Under the pieces are notes generated by a model. It was not told the origin of the DNA, did not search any database, and saw nothing but the letters and a program-made list of their open reading frames with translations. Shown piece by piece: positions 1 to 8,662 of a DNA stretch of 64,000 nt. A program made the position numbers and the translations under genes. The first letter of the stretch is position 1, and every line of letters starts with the position of its first letter. This stretch comes from Aequorivita capsosiphonis DSM 23843 (lineage in GTDB: Bacteria; Bacteroidota; Bacteroidia; Flavobacteriales; Flavobacteriaceae): assembly GCF_000429125.1 (NCBI RefSeq), contig NZ_AUBG01000016.1:62001-126000 (forward strand), written 5' to 3'.

Positions 1-423
1 GCCAACATCACCTAAAAATAAGGTGTCTCCACTAAAAATAGCATAGTCCTTACCGTTTTCATCTTTTAATAAAAATGTAGTGCTTTCCATGGTATGTCCA
101 GGCGTGTGAATTGCGGTAATAGTTACATCTCCCAATTTATAAACCTCTTCATCTTTTGCTAATAATACTTCAAAAGTAGGATTGGCGTGCGGTCCATAAA
201 TAATTGACGCTCCCGTTTGTTCGGCTAACGTGATATGTCCGCTCACAAAATCCGCATGAAAATGAGTCTCGAAAATATATTTTATTTTAGCATTATCTTT
301 TTTCGCACGCTCCAGATATGGCTTGGTTTCACGTAACGGATCAATGATTGCGGCTTCCCCGTTGCTCTCTATATAATAAGCCCCTTGGGAAAGGCATCCA
401 GTGTAAATTTGTTCTACCTTCAT
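1..423 (-). CDS. MBL-fold metallo-hydrolase, persulfide dioxygenase-like (partial)
   Basis: The gene starts at the ATG at 423 and runs off the left edge, so only its first 141 codons are here. The fold is recognised from the metal motif T53-H-F-H-A-D-F, TPGH at 107-110 and SGDTLF at 131-136. This matches the ETHE1/CstB-like branch of the metallo-beta-lactamase superfamily, often fused to rhodanese domains and acting on sulfane sulfur; the rhodanese part, if any, lies outside the window. The last histidine of the canonical HxHxDH is phenylalanine (F59), which should be checked against the family before assigning activity. It is divergent from the lipoprotein gene at 567 across 143 bases. Confidence 0.75.
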   Translation of the reverse strand, partial: MKVEQIYTGCLSQGAYYIESNGEAAIIDPLRETKPYLERAKKDNAKIKYIFETHFHADFVSGHITLAEQTGASIIYGPHANPTFEVLLAKDEEVYKLGDVTITAIHTPGHTMESTTFLLKDENGKDYAIFSGDTLFLGDVG

Positions 424-566
424 CGTTTTTCTGTTTTAAGCAAATATAAGGATTGTATTTTCTATATTTTTCCGAAGTATCGTCCAAAAATATACATTTC
501 ACAAAACTTTTGCATTTAAGCGGTTTAACTTCTTTTATCTTTACCAGTTAACCTAATAAATTAATT

Positions 567-899
567 ATGAAAAAAATAGCCTTTATTTTAATGACATTGC
601 TAATTGTTTCCTGTGCTACTGAAAACAAAAGCGATGAAGTAGTTCGAGATCTTGCCAAAAAAGACATTATTGAAAAAATGGACCTTCCTGAAGGCACTAA
701 ATTCAACGATCAAGATGTTGAGGTAACAGAAACCCAAGCAGCAGAAGGTTCTTTAGGAGTTGTCTATATTGTGAAAATAACAATAAAATCACAAGATCGC
801 GAAGGGAATGAGGTAATAAAAACCCATACCATGAACTACAAAAAAGTTGGCGACGGTAGTCTATCTGCAAAAGATTACGAACTTATTTCTTTCGAATAA
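567..899 (+). CDS. Small lipoprotein of unknown function
   Basis: A 110-residue protein with a lipoprotein signal: a hydrophobic stretch at residues 4-15 ending in the lipobox LIVSC, with Cys16 as the lipidated residue. The rest is charged and soluble, without a motif I recognise. It ends 18 bases before the M28 peptidase start, so the two are probably one transcript and both would sit at the envelope. A weak Bacteroidota-type promoter (TTTTG at 508-512, TATCTTTA at 536-543) lies upstream. Confidence 0.75.
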   Translation: MKKIAFILMTLLIVSCATENKSDEVVRDLAKKDIIEKMDLPEGTKFNDQDVEVTETQAAEGSLGVVYIVKITIKSQDREGNEVIKTHTMNYKKVGDGSLSAKDYELISFE

Positions 900-917
900 T
901 TATTAGTAAAACACTAT

Positions 918-1928
918 ATGAAATTTATACTATTTTTAATTTTCTCCCCTTTTATTCTCTCGTGTAATGCAACGCAAAACACAAAAGGACCCAAAAAAAA
1001 GAATATTGATTATGCCAATACAATAACTGCAAAAGAGCTAAAAGAGCATCTTTACACTTATGCTGGTGACGCCATGGAGGGTCGGATGACTGGCTCAAAA
1101 GGCCAACGAATGGCTGCAGATTATATTCGCGACTTTTATATAAAAGAAGGAATTGCCCCAGCACCTGGAACTGATAATTATTTTCAACATATTCCCGTTA
1201 GTTTTTTTGCCGGAAAAAATGATCCAAAAGCTTCTGAAAATGTGATAGCCTATATAAAAGGGTCTGAAAAGCCCGATGAGGTTATTGTAATTTCTGCACA
1301 TTTGGACCACGTAGGAATTGACAAGAACGGAAATATCTTTAACGGTGCAGACGACGATGGCAGTGGAACGGTCTCCGTGATGGAAATGGCACAGGCTTTC
1401 CAACAGGCAGTGAAGGATGGCAACGGACCCAAGCGATCTATTTTATTTCTACACGTAACTGGAGAAGAAATAGGACTTTACGGATCACGCTATTATACTG
1501 AAAATCCATTGTTTCCATTGGAAAATACGGTTGCGGATTTGAATATTGATATGATTGGCAGAATCGATCCTAACAAAAAAGATAATCCCGATTATTTATA
1601 TTTAATAGGAAGTGATATGCTTAGCCAAGAATTACAAGATGTTTCAACTAGTGTAAATGATAAATACACCAAGTTGGAATTGGATTATAAATTTGACGAT
1701 CCTGACGATCCAAATCGTTTTTACTACCGAAGTGATCACTATAATTTTGCCAAAAACAATATTCCCGTCATCTTTTATTTCAATGGCGTACACGAAGATT
1801 ATCACAAAATAACCGATACACCTGATAAGATTGAATATGAATTAATGGCAAAACGCGCCAAACTTATCTTTTTGACCGCGTGGGAATTGGCGAATCGCGA
1901 AAAGAGAATTGCTTTAGATAAGAAATAA
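918..1928 (+). CDS. M28 family zinc metallopeptidase, lipoprotein
   Basis: A 336-residue peptidase of the M28 (aminopeptidase Y/PSMA-like) family. A lipoprotein signal ends at Cys16 (FILSC), placing it at the outer membrane or periplasm. Zinc-site residues are visible in order: HLDH at 128-131, the NGADDDGSG segment at 142-150, GEE at 182-184, D211 in the NIDMIG segment and a late histidine in HKITDTPDK. This is the usual bizinc arrangement for cleaving N-terminal residues from peptides. It follows the small lipoprotein gene at 18 bases. A second M28 enzyme, with a T9SS domain, is at 47355. Confidence 0.9.
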   Translation: MKFILFLIFSPFILSCNATQNTKGPKKKNIDYANTITAKELKEHLYTYAGDAMEGRMTGSKGQRMAADYIRDFYIKEGIAPAPGTDNYFQHIPVSFFAGKNDPKASENVIAYIKGSEKPDEVIVISAHLDHVGIDKNGNIFNGADDDGSGTVSVMEMAQAFQQAVKDGNGPKRSILFLHVTGEEIGLYGSRYYTENPLFPLENTVADLNIDMIGRIDPNKKDNPDYLYLIGSDMLSQELQDVSTSVNDKYTKLELDYKFDDPDDPNRFYYRSDHYNFAKNNIPVIFYFNGVHEDYHKITDTPDKIEYELMAKRAKLIFLTAWELANREKRIALDKK

Positions 1929-2011
1929 TCAAGGCTTGTTCCAATTTTTAAATGAAAGAACTCACATAAAAAGGAATCCCGCGCCAAGCTTGGAACCTTG
2001 AACTTTAAACT

Positions 2012-2045
2012 AAAAAATCCTCCCAATTTTCAGGGAGGATTTTTT
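2012..2045. terminator. Bidirectional intrinsic terminator, copy 1
   Basis: Thirteen-base stem AAAAAATCCTCCC / GGGAGGATTTTTT around an 8-base loop. T-runs occur on both strands, so it can end the + strand M28 transcript and any transcript from the tRNA side. Confidence 0.85.
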
Positions 2046-2133
2046 ACTGGATGGAATCACGACTCAAGCGAACTAAGGATGCAAAATATAAATCACGCGC
2101 CAACTTGGAACCCTGAACTTTAAACCTTAAACT

Positions 2134-2167
2134 AAAAAATCCTCCCATTTTCAGGGAGGATTTTTTT
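2134..2167. terminator. Bidirectional intrinsic terminator, copy 2
   Basis: Same stem as the copy at 2012, with a 7-base loop and T-runs on both strands. On the minus strand it lies 2 bases beyond the tRNA-His discriminator base, so it is the likely tRNA terminator. Confidence 0.85.
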
Positions 2168-2169
2168 CG

Positions 2170-2244
2170 GGTGGAAGACCGGGTTCGAACCGGCGACTTC
2201 TGGTACCACAAACCAGCGCTCTAACCAGCTGAGCTACAACCACC
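2170..2244 (-). tRNA. tRNA-His (anticodon GTG)
   Basis: Cloverleaf read on the minus strand, with G-1 at 2244 and discriminator C73 at 2170, the pair typical of tRNA-His. D-arm GCTC/GAGC, anticodon stem CTGGT/ACCAG with loop TTGTGGT (anticodon GTG), T-arm with TTCGAAC loop. CCA is not encoded. As I pair it, positions 5-6 and 67-68 of the acceptor stem are T opposite T. Confidence 0.93.
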
Positions 2245-2368
2245 ATTTATTGTTTTGTAAAAAACAATGCCGCTAAGCGGACGCAAATATAAGTCAATTC
2301 TTATTGTTGCGCAACATCATTCAGCAAGATTTTTCTAAAATTTTATCCTGTCTTTGTCGATTGTACGT

Positions 2369-3085
2369 TTAGATTAAATCGGAAATAGAATCAACAGCAA
2401 CAAATCTTTCCACAGTAAAACCTTCAGCGTGCTCAGTACCAATAAGTCTTCCTAAATCTTGGGCTCTATAGGTAATACTATCGCGAAAGTTGGTTGATGT
2501 AATTGGCGTCTCTGGTTCATCCGCCTCTTTTTTATGAAATTGACTCTCATAAGCAAACACAGCTTCTAGCTTTTTATCTAAAAATCCTGTGACATCAACC
2601 ACAAAGTCTGGTTCAACATTTTTCCATTGAATGTAATGGTAAACATGCTTTGGCCTCCAAGCCTTTTGATTATTGCCTTCAAAAATAGTCTCAATTTTTT
2701 GCAACCCGCTTAAAAAACAGGCGTCACTTGAAAGTTGGCTAGCCATTCCGTGGTCAATATGTCTATCATCAATAGCATTGCAAAGCACAGTCTCTGGTCG
2801 ATATTTTCGTATAATTTTAATTATTTCCAGCTTAGAAGCTTCATTATTCACTATAAAGCCATCAGAAAACTCCAAGTTGTGTCTAAATTTCACTCCTAAA
2901 ATCTCAGCGGCATTTGCAGCCTCCTTTTCACGGATTTCAGCAGTCCCACGGGTTCCAAGTTCGCCACGAGTAAGATCTAAAATCCCCACTTTTTTTCCGT
3001 TGTTAATTTCTTTGGCCAAGGTTGCCGAACATCCCAATTCCACATCGTCTGGATGGGCGCCAATGGCAAGTATATCAATTTTCAT
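2369..3085 (-). CDS. bshB1: Bacillithiol biosynthesis deacetylase BshB1
   Basis: A 238-residue LmbE/PIG-L-type zinc deacetylase. The motif AHPDD at 10-14 and the H109/H112 pair in DDRHIDHG form the metal site. The whole N-terminal pattern, including LDLTRGELGTRG at 37-48, is that of BshB1, which removes the acetyl group from GlcNAc-malate to give GlcN-malate, the second step of bacillithiol synthesis. It starts 14 bases after the PLP enzyme stop, so the two are likely co-transcribed and link low-molecular-weight thiol synthesis to sulfur amino acid metabolism. Length is normal for the family. Confidence 0.93.
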   Translation of the reverse strand: MKIDILAIGAHPDDVELGCSATLAKEINNGKKVGILDLTRGELGTRGTAEIREKEAANAAEILGVKFRHNLEFSDGFIVNNEASKLEIIKIIRKYRPETVLCNAIDDRHIDHGMASQLSSDACFLSGLQKIETIFEGNNQKAWRPKHVYHYIQWKNVEPDFVVDVTGFLDKKLEAVFAYESQFHKKEADEPETPITSTNFRDSITYRAQDLGRLIGTEHAEGFTVERFVAVDSISDLI

Positions 3086-3099
3086 AAATCAGTACTTTC

Positions 3100-4266
3100 T
3101 TAAATTTTTTCCATTTTTGTTAGCTTTTTAAATGCGCCTTGAAGATCGGCTATCAAATCTTCAGTTTCTTCTATTCCCACAGAAAAACGAAGCAAGCCAT
3201 CACTAATTCCTTGCTCTTTTCTTGCCTCAGCAGATAAAAGCCCGTGCGAAGTCTTTGCCGGCGAAAGGATTGTAGATTCCACTCCTGCTAAACTCATGGA
3301 AGGTTTTATCAATTTTAAAGAGTTTAGGAATAGAGATACATCCAAGGATTCGTTTATTTCAAAAGAAAGCATTCCTGTATAACCTTTCATCTGCTTTTTA
3401 GCAAGCTTATGTTCTGGGTGATTCTTTAGCCCTGGATAATATACTTGCTCTACCAAGGGATGATTTTCCAACCATTTTGCCATTTTCTTGGCATTTTTAT
3501 TTTGAGCCTTTACACGAAGCACCATAGTTTTCATACTTCGCTCCAAAAGCCAAACGGTATAATCACTCAAGCTTCCGCCTAAATTTTTAGCAAGGTTCCA
3601 AATAATTTTAATATGCTCTTCACTAGCTGCAACGGCGCCAGCGCAAATATCACTATGTCCACCCATATACTTAGTAGCACTATGGATCATGATATCAATT
3701 CCAAAATCTGCAGGAGTCTGATTTACTGGTGAAGCGAACGTATTGTCTATCATGGTAACAATTCCGCGTTGTTTCGCCAACCTTGAAATCATTTCCAGAT
3801 CGGTAATTCGCATTAAGGGGTTGGAGGGGGTTTCAACAAAAATGACCTTCGTGTTATCCTGAATCTTTTCAGAAAAATTATCTTCTGAAAAACCTTCAGT
3901 AAAAGAAAATTCAATTCCAAATTTATCAAATTCCTCTACCACAAAATTATAAGTTCCTCCATATAAAGTTTGCGGAAGCACTACGTGATCGCCCTTATGC
4001 AAAAACGCTAGCATAGTTGTGCTAACGGCAGCCATTCCACTTCCGAAGATAAGTCCAGCCTCACTTTTTTCAAGCATGGCGATCTTTTTACAAAGCGCTT
4101 CTTGGTTTGGAGTGTTAAAATAACGCGGATAGCGTTTTACTTCAACATCTTCATAAGCATAGCTGCTAGACATATATATTGGTGAAATAGCACCTTTAAA
4201 TTGTTTGTCTTCTACCTCGCCAACGTGGGTGCAGATAGTATTTAAACCTAGGGATTTTGGTTTCAT
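3100..4266 (-). CDS. Trans-sulfuration PLP enzyme (cystathionine gamma-synthase/lyase or methionine gamma-lyase family)
   Basis: A 388-residue fold-type I PLP enzyme of the Cys/Met metabolism family. The PLP lysine is K199 in SATKYMGGHSD, the phosphate-binding segment is FGSGMAA at 74-80, and D174 in the DNTFASP segment would hold the pyridine nitrogen; Y46 and R48 supply the neighbouring subunit's phosphate contacts. Which reaction it carries out (gamma-synthase, gamma-lyase or methionine gamma-lyase) cannot be told from these motifs. It lies directly upstream of bshB1 on the same strand, which suggests a role in supplying or recycling cysteine. Confidence 0.88.
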   Translation of the reverse strand: MKPKSLGLNTICTHVGEVEDKQFKGAISPIYMSSSYAYEDVEVKRYPRYFNTPNQEALCKKIAMLEKSEAGLIFGSGMAAVSTTMLAFLHKGDHVVLPQTLYGGTYNFVVEEFDKFGIEFSFTEGFSEDNFSEKIQDNTKVIFVETPSNPLMRITDLEMISRLAKQRGIVTMIDNTFASPVNQTPADFGIDIMIHSATKYMGGHSDICAGAVAASEEHIKIIWNLAKNLGGSLSDYTVWLLERSMKTMVLRVKAQNKNAKKMAKWLENHPLVEQVYYPGLKNHPEHKLAKKQMKGYTGMLSFEINESLDVSLFLNSLKLIKPSMSLAGVESTILSPAKTSHGLLSAEARKEQGISDGLLRFSVGIEETEDLIADLQGAFKKLTKMEKI

Positions 4267-4293
4267 GATTTATCGATTTTTCTGAAAGTTTAA

Positions 4294-4410
4294 AGGTATG
4301 GTTTTTTCGAGAATTCAGATAAAAAATGGAACGGTAAACACAAATCAGGATTAGAGCAGAAATTAAAAGCTATGGAGAGAAGAAACGATAAAGAATATTT
4401 AAGGACTTAA
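4294..4410 (+). pseudogene. Possible orphan 3' coding remnant
   Basis: An open stretch of 38 codons without a start codon at its head reads as a plausible hydrophilic protein C-terminus (contains KWNGKHKSGLEQ, ends EYLRT) and stops at 4408-4410. It sits between the PLP gene and the 102-residue HTH-like gene, on the opposite strand from both. It could be the tail of a lost gene or simply chance; I do not recognise the family. Confidence 0.25.
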
Positions 4411-4715
4411 TTAACTACATTCGTAATTCTTTCCATAAGATTTTCATACTCCGTTTTTTTACCTTTTTTGATTTTTTCCCTAGAATCGGCAAGCGACTCA
4501 TCCATTTCCGATATATGAGCATCCTCTGGAAATAAAATATACGTGAGCGTCGATACTTCTTTCACGGTGAAATTATTCTCCTTCAATTTACGGTAATAAG
4601 TTGCCTTTGGAATTTGAAGCTTATCAATAATATAAGCGGCCTTGTATGGTGAATTTTTTAGAAGCTGAGGAAGTTCTTTTATATAATTCGCGTATTGTGA
4701 AACTATTTGTATCAT
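4407..4715 (-). CDS. Small HTH-like protein of unknown function
   Basis: A 102-residue soluble protein. The segment around residues 30-60 (QIPKATYYRKLKENNFTVKE) has the look of a helix-turn-helix, with KATYYRK as the recognition helix, of the kind found in small Bacteroidota regulators and antitoxins. The C-terminal third is highly charged. No toxin-like partner is adjacent. Upstream is a 190-base AT-rich region shared divergently with the gene at 4906. The function is inferred only from the helix-turn-helix look. Confidence 0.55.
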   Translation of the reverse strand: MIQIVSQYANYIKELPQLLKNSPYKAAYIIDKLQIPKATYYRKLKENNFTVKEVSTLTYILFPEDAHISEMDESLADSREKIKKGKKTEYENLMERITNVVN

Positions 4716-4905
4716 TTTATAAGACTTTAACTATCAAACATATGTATTTTTATTCCCAAAAACAAATTTTATAAATTTCAAATGACAGATAAACCGTCTT
4801 TCTTTTTAGATTTTCTGACATTTCATAGGTTGCACTTCCACTACTCCTCCTCATTTAAAAATTCTGGTATTTCTAAATAGCATTTAGTTTTTCTATCTTT
4901 ATCAA

Positions 4906-5508
4906 ATGAAAATAACGGTTGCTTTATTACTACTTTTTACATTCAACTTTTCTGTCTATAGTCAAGTTGAAGTTCAAGAAAGAAACTTGAGCTTAGAAAT
5001 GGTAAAAGCGAGAAAAATCGGAGTACTTTCAGTTCAATTTGCTGGTACTTATAATGTTCTTTCGGGTAAGGATGATAAAAGAGTACAGATTCGGCTTAAG
5101 GTACGTTCGTTGGATGGAGAAGAGACCGTTTTTGACCCAAACAAACTTTCATTTGTAACCGATGAGTTTAAGGCGCGATTTAGCGTTTCAGAAGCACTTT
5201 TCGCCACTTTCTTTAGAAGTAAAGGTTTTCAACTTTTAACTACTAATGATACTGAAAAACCAATTTTCGCGAAGTATGATCCTTCAGTTCCCAATACTTT
5301 TGACGATTACTCGATTGATGATTATAAAGATTGCGCTATTAACCTCAATTTTGGCACAAAACGCAAACCAATAGTTCATACTATTTATTTACGCCCAAAT
5401 TATATAGACAAAAATGTTATCGATGTATATTTTGTTGTTCCCAATGAATTAAAAACGGGAAAACTATACTTTGAAAACACATTAATTTCAGAAATAAAAA
5501 TACGCTAA
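4906..5508 (+). CDS. Secreted protein of unknown function, first in a hut operon
   Basis: A 200-residue protein with a Sec signal peptide (hydrophobic residues 4-17, cleavage probable after VYSQ). The mature part is probably beta-rich and has no motif I recognise. Its TAA stop overlaps the hutI start as TAATG, so it is translationally coupled to hutI and belongs to the same operon. A role in histidine use is only inferred from this. A TATCTTTA box lies 8 bases before the ATG, compatible with a promoter giving a very short leader. Confidence 0.75.
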   Translation: MKITVALLLLFTFNFSVYSQVEVQERNLSLEMVKARKIGVLSVQFAGTYNVLSGKDDKRVQIRLKVRSLDGEETVFDPNKLSFVTDEFKARFSVSEALFATFFRSKGFQLLTTNDTEKPIFAKYDPSVPNTFDDYSIDDYKDCAINLNFGTKRKPIVHTIYLRPNYIDKNVIDVYFVVPNELKTGKLYFENTLISEIKIR

Positions 5509-6746
5509 TGAAACTACTACTCACAAACATAAAAGAACTACTTCAAGTTCGCGAAAACTGCCCTTCAAAACTGAGCGGCAAGGAAATGAAAGAACTTCCA
5601 ACCCTCAAAAATGCTTGGGTTTATATAAACCACGGAATTATTGAAGATTATGGAACCATGGACAAAATGGGGCCACACCAAGGTTTTAAAACTGTAGATT
5701 GCAGCGGAAAAACTGTTTTTCCGGCTTGGTGTGATAGCCATAGCCACATTGTTTACGCGGGAAATCGCGAACAGGAATTTGTAGATAGAATCAACGGACT
5801 CAGCTATCAAGAAATTGCTGAAAAAGGTGGTGGAATTGTGAACAGCGCCAAAAAACTGCAACAGACTTCCGAAGAGGATTTGTATTGCCAATCTGCCACA
5901 CGTTTGGAAGAGGTTATGCGTCTTGGCACCGGTGCCATCGAAATAAAAAGTGGCTACGGACTTACCACTGATGCCGAAATGAAAATGCTTCGCGTTGCTA
6001 AAAAGCTTGCTGAAGAATACCCCGTAACAATAAAAACCAACTTTTTGGGCGCACACGCAATTCCCACGGAGTATAAAGGTGATAAAGACGGATATTTGGA
6101 TTTGTTGTGCAACGAAATGCTTCCAAAAGTAGCTGAGGAAAAGCTTGCTGATTATATAGATATTTTCTGTGAAGAGGGTTATTTTTCCGTAGCCGATTTG
6201 GAACGGGTGCTTTCCGAAGGGAAAAAACATAACCTTATTCCCAAAGTACACGTTAACCAATTCAACAGCATTGGTGGAATTGAAGCCGCTGTGAGGCACA
6301 ATGCATTAAGTGTAGATCATTTAGAGGTAATGACCGATAAAGACATTGCCGATCTCCAAAACAGCGACACGATGCCGGTGGCACTTCCCTCCTGCTCTTA
6401 TTTTTTGAGTATTCCGTATGCGCCTGGCAGAAAAATGATTGATGCTGGATTGTCTCTCGCACTAGCAACGGACTATAATCCCGGGTCAACTCCCAGTGGA
6501 AATATGAATTTTGTAGTTGCCACAGCCTGCATTAAAATGCGTCTCACTCCGGAAGAAGCTATAAATGCAGCTACTATAAACGGGGCTTATGCCATGGGGC
6601 TGAGCAAAACCCACGGAAGTATTACAAAAGGAAAAGTGGCAAACCTAATTATCACAAAACCAATTCCCTCTTACGGTTATTTACCTTATGCCTTTGGCAG
6701 CAATATGATTGATTCCGTAATCATTAATGGAGAAGAAGTAAAATGA
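5508..6746 (+). CDS. hutI: Imidazolonepropionase
   Basis: A 412-residue amidohydrolase that opens the ring of 4-imidazolone-5-propionate to N-formimino-glutamate, the third step of histidine degradation. Seen: metal ligands H78 and H80 in CDSHSHIVYAGNR, then FLGAHAIP, KVHVNQFN, VDHLEVM and LATDYNPG, the standard HutI series. Length fits the family (400-420). Its start overlaps the preceding stop and its own end overlaps the hutG start (ATGA). hutH and hutU are not in this window, so the pathway must be completed elsewhere. Confidence 0.95.
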   Translation: MKLLLTNIKELLQVRENCPSKLSGKEMKELPTLKNAWVYINHGIIEDYGTMDKMGPHQGFKTVDCSGKTVFPAWCDSHSHIVYAGNREQEFVDRINGLSYQEIAEKGGGIVNSAKKLQQTSEEDLYCQSATRLEEVMRLGTGAIEIKSGYGLTTDAEMKMLRVAKKLAEEYPVTIKTNFLGAHAIPTEYKGDKDGYLDLLCNEMLPKVAEEKLADYIDIFCEEGYFSVADLERVLSEGKKHNLIPKVHVNQFNSIGGIEAAVRHNALSVDHLEVMTDKDIADLQNSDTMPVALPSCSYFLSIPYAPGRKMIDAGLSLALATDYNPGSTPSGNMNFVVATACIKMRLTPEEAINAATINGAYAMGLSKTHGSITKGKVANLIITKPIPSYGYLPYAFGSNMIDSVIINGEEVK

Positions 6747-7744
6747 GTTATGTAAAAATATATTCTGAAAAGGACACTGCTTCTTTTATAAAAAAACGTG
6801 GTGGCGAAACCAAGTTTGGTGAAAAAATATGTTTTGTTGAAAGCCTTAAAGACTTAAAAAATCATTCGGCAAAATACGTGGTCTTAGGAATTCCAGAAGA
6901 TATTGGTGTTCGTGCGAATTACGGAAAACCAGGCACTTCAAAAGCTTGGGAAGCTGTGCTGGGAAGTCTTTTAAATATTCAGCAGAATCATTTAACCCAT
7001 GCTGAAAACGTGATACTTTTAGGCGAAATAGACTGCGATACCCAAATGCGGCAAGCAGGATATCTTTCTAAGGAAAAAAAACATTATGCCGAAGAACTTG
7101 GCGAATTGGTTACCCAAATTGACCATAAAGTTACCGAGGTTATAAAAAAAATTGTGGAAGCTGGCAAATTGCCAATAATTATCGGTGGCGGTCATAACAA
7201 CAGTTACGGAAACCTGAGAGGCACTTCCGAAGCATTAAAAAAACCAGTAAATTGTATCAACTTTGATGCGCACACCGATTTTCGTTCCTTGGAACACCGT
7301 CATAGCGGTAACGGTTTTTCGTATGCTTTTGAGAAGGGGTTTTTAGATAAATATTTCATATTTGGACTTCATAGAAATTATACTTCGGAAGCGATTTTCA
7401 GTTCCATGGAAGAAAATTCAGAAAGAGTAAAGGTTAATCTTTTTGAAGATATTTCAGTAAAACAGAAACTATCTTTTTCCGAAGCCTTAAAAGAAGCTGA
7501 AAATTTCTGCTGCAATGAAAACTTCGGAATTGAACTGGATATGGACGCTATTGAAATGATGGGTAGCAGCGCCATTACTCCCAGTGGCTTTACTTTAACC
7601 GAAGCAAGAAAATTTGTTTCGCACTTTTCAAAAAACAAAAATGCTAGATACCTTCATATTTGTGAAGCTTCGCCATTAGCGGAAATCTATCCAAACCAAG
7701 TTGCTAAAACGATTGCTTATCTGGTAAGCGACGCAATTTTATAA
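6743..7744 (+). CDS. hutG: Formimidoylglutamase (arginase/ureohydrolase family)
   Basis: A 333-residue binuclear manganese ureohydrolase. The metal ligands appear as GGGH151, then D175-A-H177-T-D179 and the pair D266-M-D268. Next to hutI the substrate is most probably N-formimino-L-glutamate, split to glutamate and formamide. It overlaps hutI by four bases (ATGA), a sign of translational coupling. No terminator is seen after it; the next gene begins 53 bases on. Confidence 0.92.
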   Translation: MSYVKIYSEKDTASFIKKRGGETKFGEKICFVESLKDLKNHSAKYVVLGIPEDIGVRANYGKPGTSKAWEAVLGSLLNIQQNHLTHAENVILLGEIDCDTQMRQAGYLSKEKKHYAEELGELVTQIDHKVTEVIKKIVEAGKLPIIIGGGHNNSYGNLRGTSEALKKPVNCINFDAHTDFRSLEHRHSGNGFSYAFEKGFLDKYFIFGLHRNYTSEAIFSSMEENSERVKVNLFEDISVKQKLSFSEALKEAENFCCNENFGIELDMDAIEMMGSSAITPSGFTLTEARKFVSHFSKNKNARYLHICEASPLAEIYPNQVAKTIAYLVSDAIL

Positions 7745-7797
7745 GCAGACAGAAACCATAACTTCTTCTTTATTAGTATATTTATAGCAAAAATACT

Positions 7798-8601
7798 ATG
7801 AAAAGGACATTCCATATTCTATTGTTTGCCATAATTCTAACGGCTTGTAAAAACACCAACTCAGAAGAAGCTGGGTCTGCAATTTCAAAAAGTGAACCCC
7901 AAAAAGAAATTGATGGAGGTGAAGTTGCATCTGAAAAAGGCTTCACCATTAATCCCGTGGAACATGCCAGTATGGTTTTAAACTGGGACGGAACTATAAT
8001 TTATGTCGACCCCGTTGGCGGCGGAGATATGTATTCCAAATATTCCGAGCCTTCCACTATTTTACTAACTGATATTCATGGCGATCATTTTGATATACCG
8101 ACGCTTGAAGCTGTGATTTCTGAAAACAGTTCCATTATTGCACCAAAAGCTGTTTTTGAAAAGCTGCCAGAATCACTTCAAAATAAAACCAAAGTATTAG
8201 ATAATGGAGCAAAAACCACCGATCACGAAATTAAAATAGAAGCAATCCCTATGTACAACCTTCGGCCAGAAGCTTTAAAATTTCACGAAAAAGGTCGAGG
8301 TAATGGATATGTGCTCGAAAAAGATGGGAAACGCGTTTATATCTCTGGTGATACCGAAGACATCCCCGAAATGCGTAATCTTAAAAATATCGACATCGCT
8401 TTTGTCTGTATGAATTTACCTTATACCATGACGGTGGAAAAAGCTGCGGAAGCGGTTTTAGATTTTAAACCAAAAACAGTTTATCCCTATCATTATCGCG
8501 GTGAAAATGGTCTGAGCGATGTGGCCAAGTTTAAATCTTTAGTAGAAGCGGGAAATCCGGATATCAAGGTTACACAATTGGATTGGTATCCTAATAATTA
8601 A
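7798..8601 (+). CDS. MBL-fold metallo-hydrolase, UlaG-like, lipoprotein
   Basis: A 267-residue protein with a lipoprotein signal ending ILTAC (Cys17). The metallo-beta-lactamase motif reads LTDIHGDHFD at 90-99, so H94, D96 and H97 are kept but the first histidine of HxHxDH is D92, a variant seen in UlaG-like hydrolases. SGDTEDI and a late PYHYRG segment supply further ligands. It probably hydrolyses an ester or lactone-type substrate at the envelope; the substrate is unknown. It follows hutG on the same strand, but nothing ties it to histidine use. Confidence 0.82.
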   Translation: MKRTFHILLFAIILTACKNTNSEEAGSAISKSEPQKEIDGGEVASEKGFTINPVEHASMVLNWDGTIIYVDPVGGGDMYSKYSEPSTILLTDIHGDHFDIPTLEAVISENSSIIAPKAVFEKLPESLQNKTKVLDNGAKTTDHEIKIEAIPMYNLRPEALKFHEKGRGNGYVLEKDGKRVYISGDTEDIPEMRNLKNIDIAFVCMNLPYTMTVEKAAEAVLDFKPKTVYPYHYRGENGLSDVAKFKSLVEAGNPDIKVTQLDWYPNN

Positions 8602-8662
8602 TTGAAACAGACCACTTAGATAATCGTTTATGAAAAGGCACTAATCCTATAAATAATGGCAT

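Larger units (their letters stand above)
1980..2167. repeat. Tandem duplication carrying two near-identical terminators
   Basis: The segments 1980-2046 and 2096-2167 are copies of one another: both start CGCGCCAA, continue with GGAACC(T/C)TGAACTTTAAAC and end in the same hairpin. The second copy has an extra CCTTAAAC word. The 49-base spacer has loose likeness to the 3' part of the tRNA that follows the second copy, which could be a decayed tRNA copy, but this is weak. Confidence 0.7.

Noticed and set aside
5565..6299. 244-codon minus-strand open frame within hutI
   Set aside because: It is antisense to the catalytic core of hutI and its composition is that of a frame shadow.
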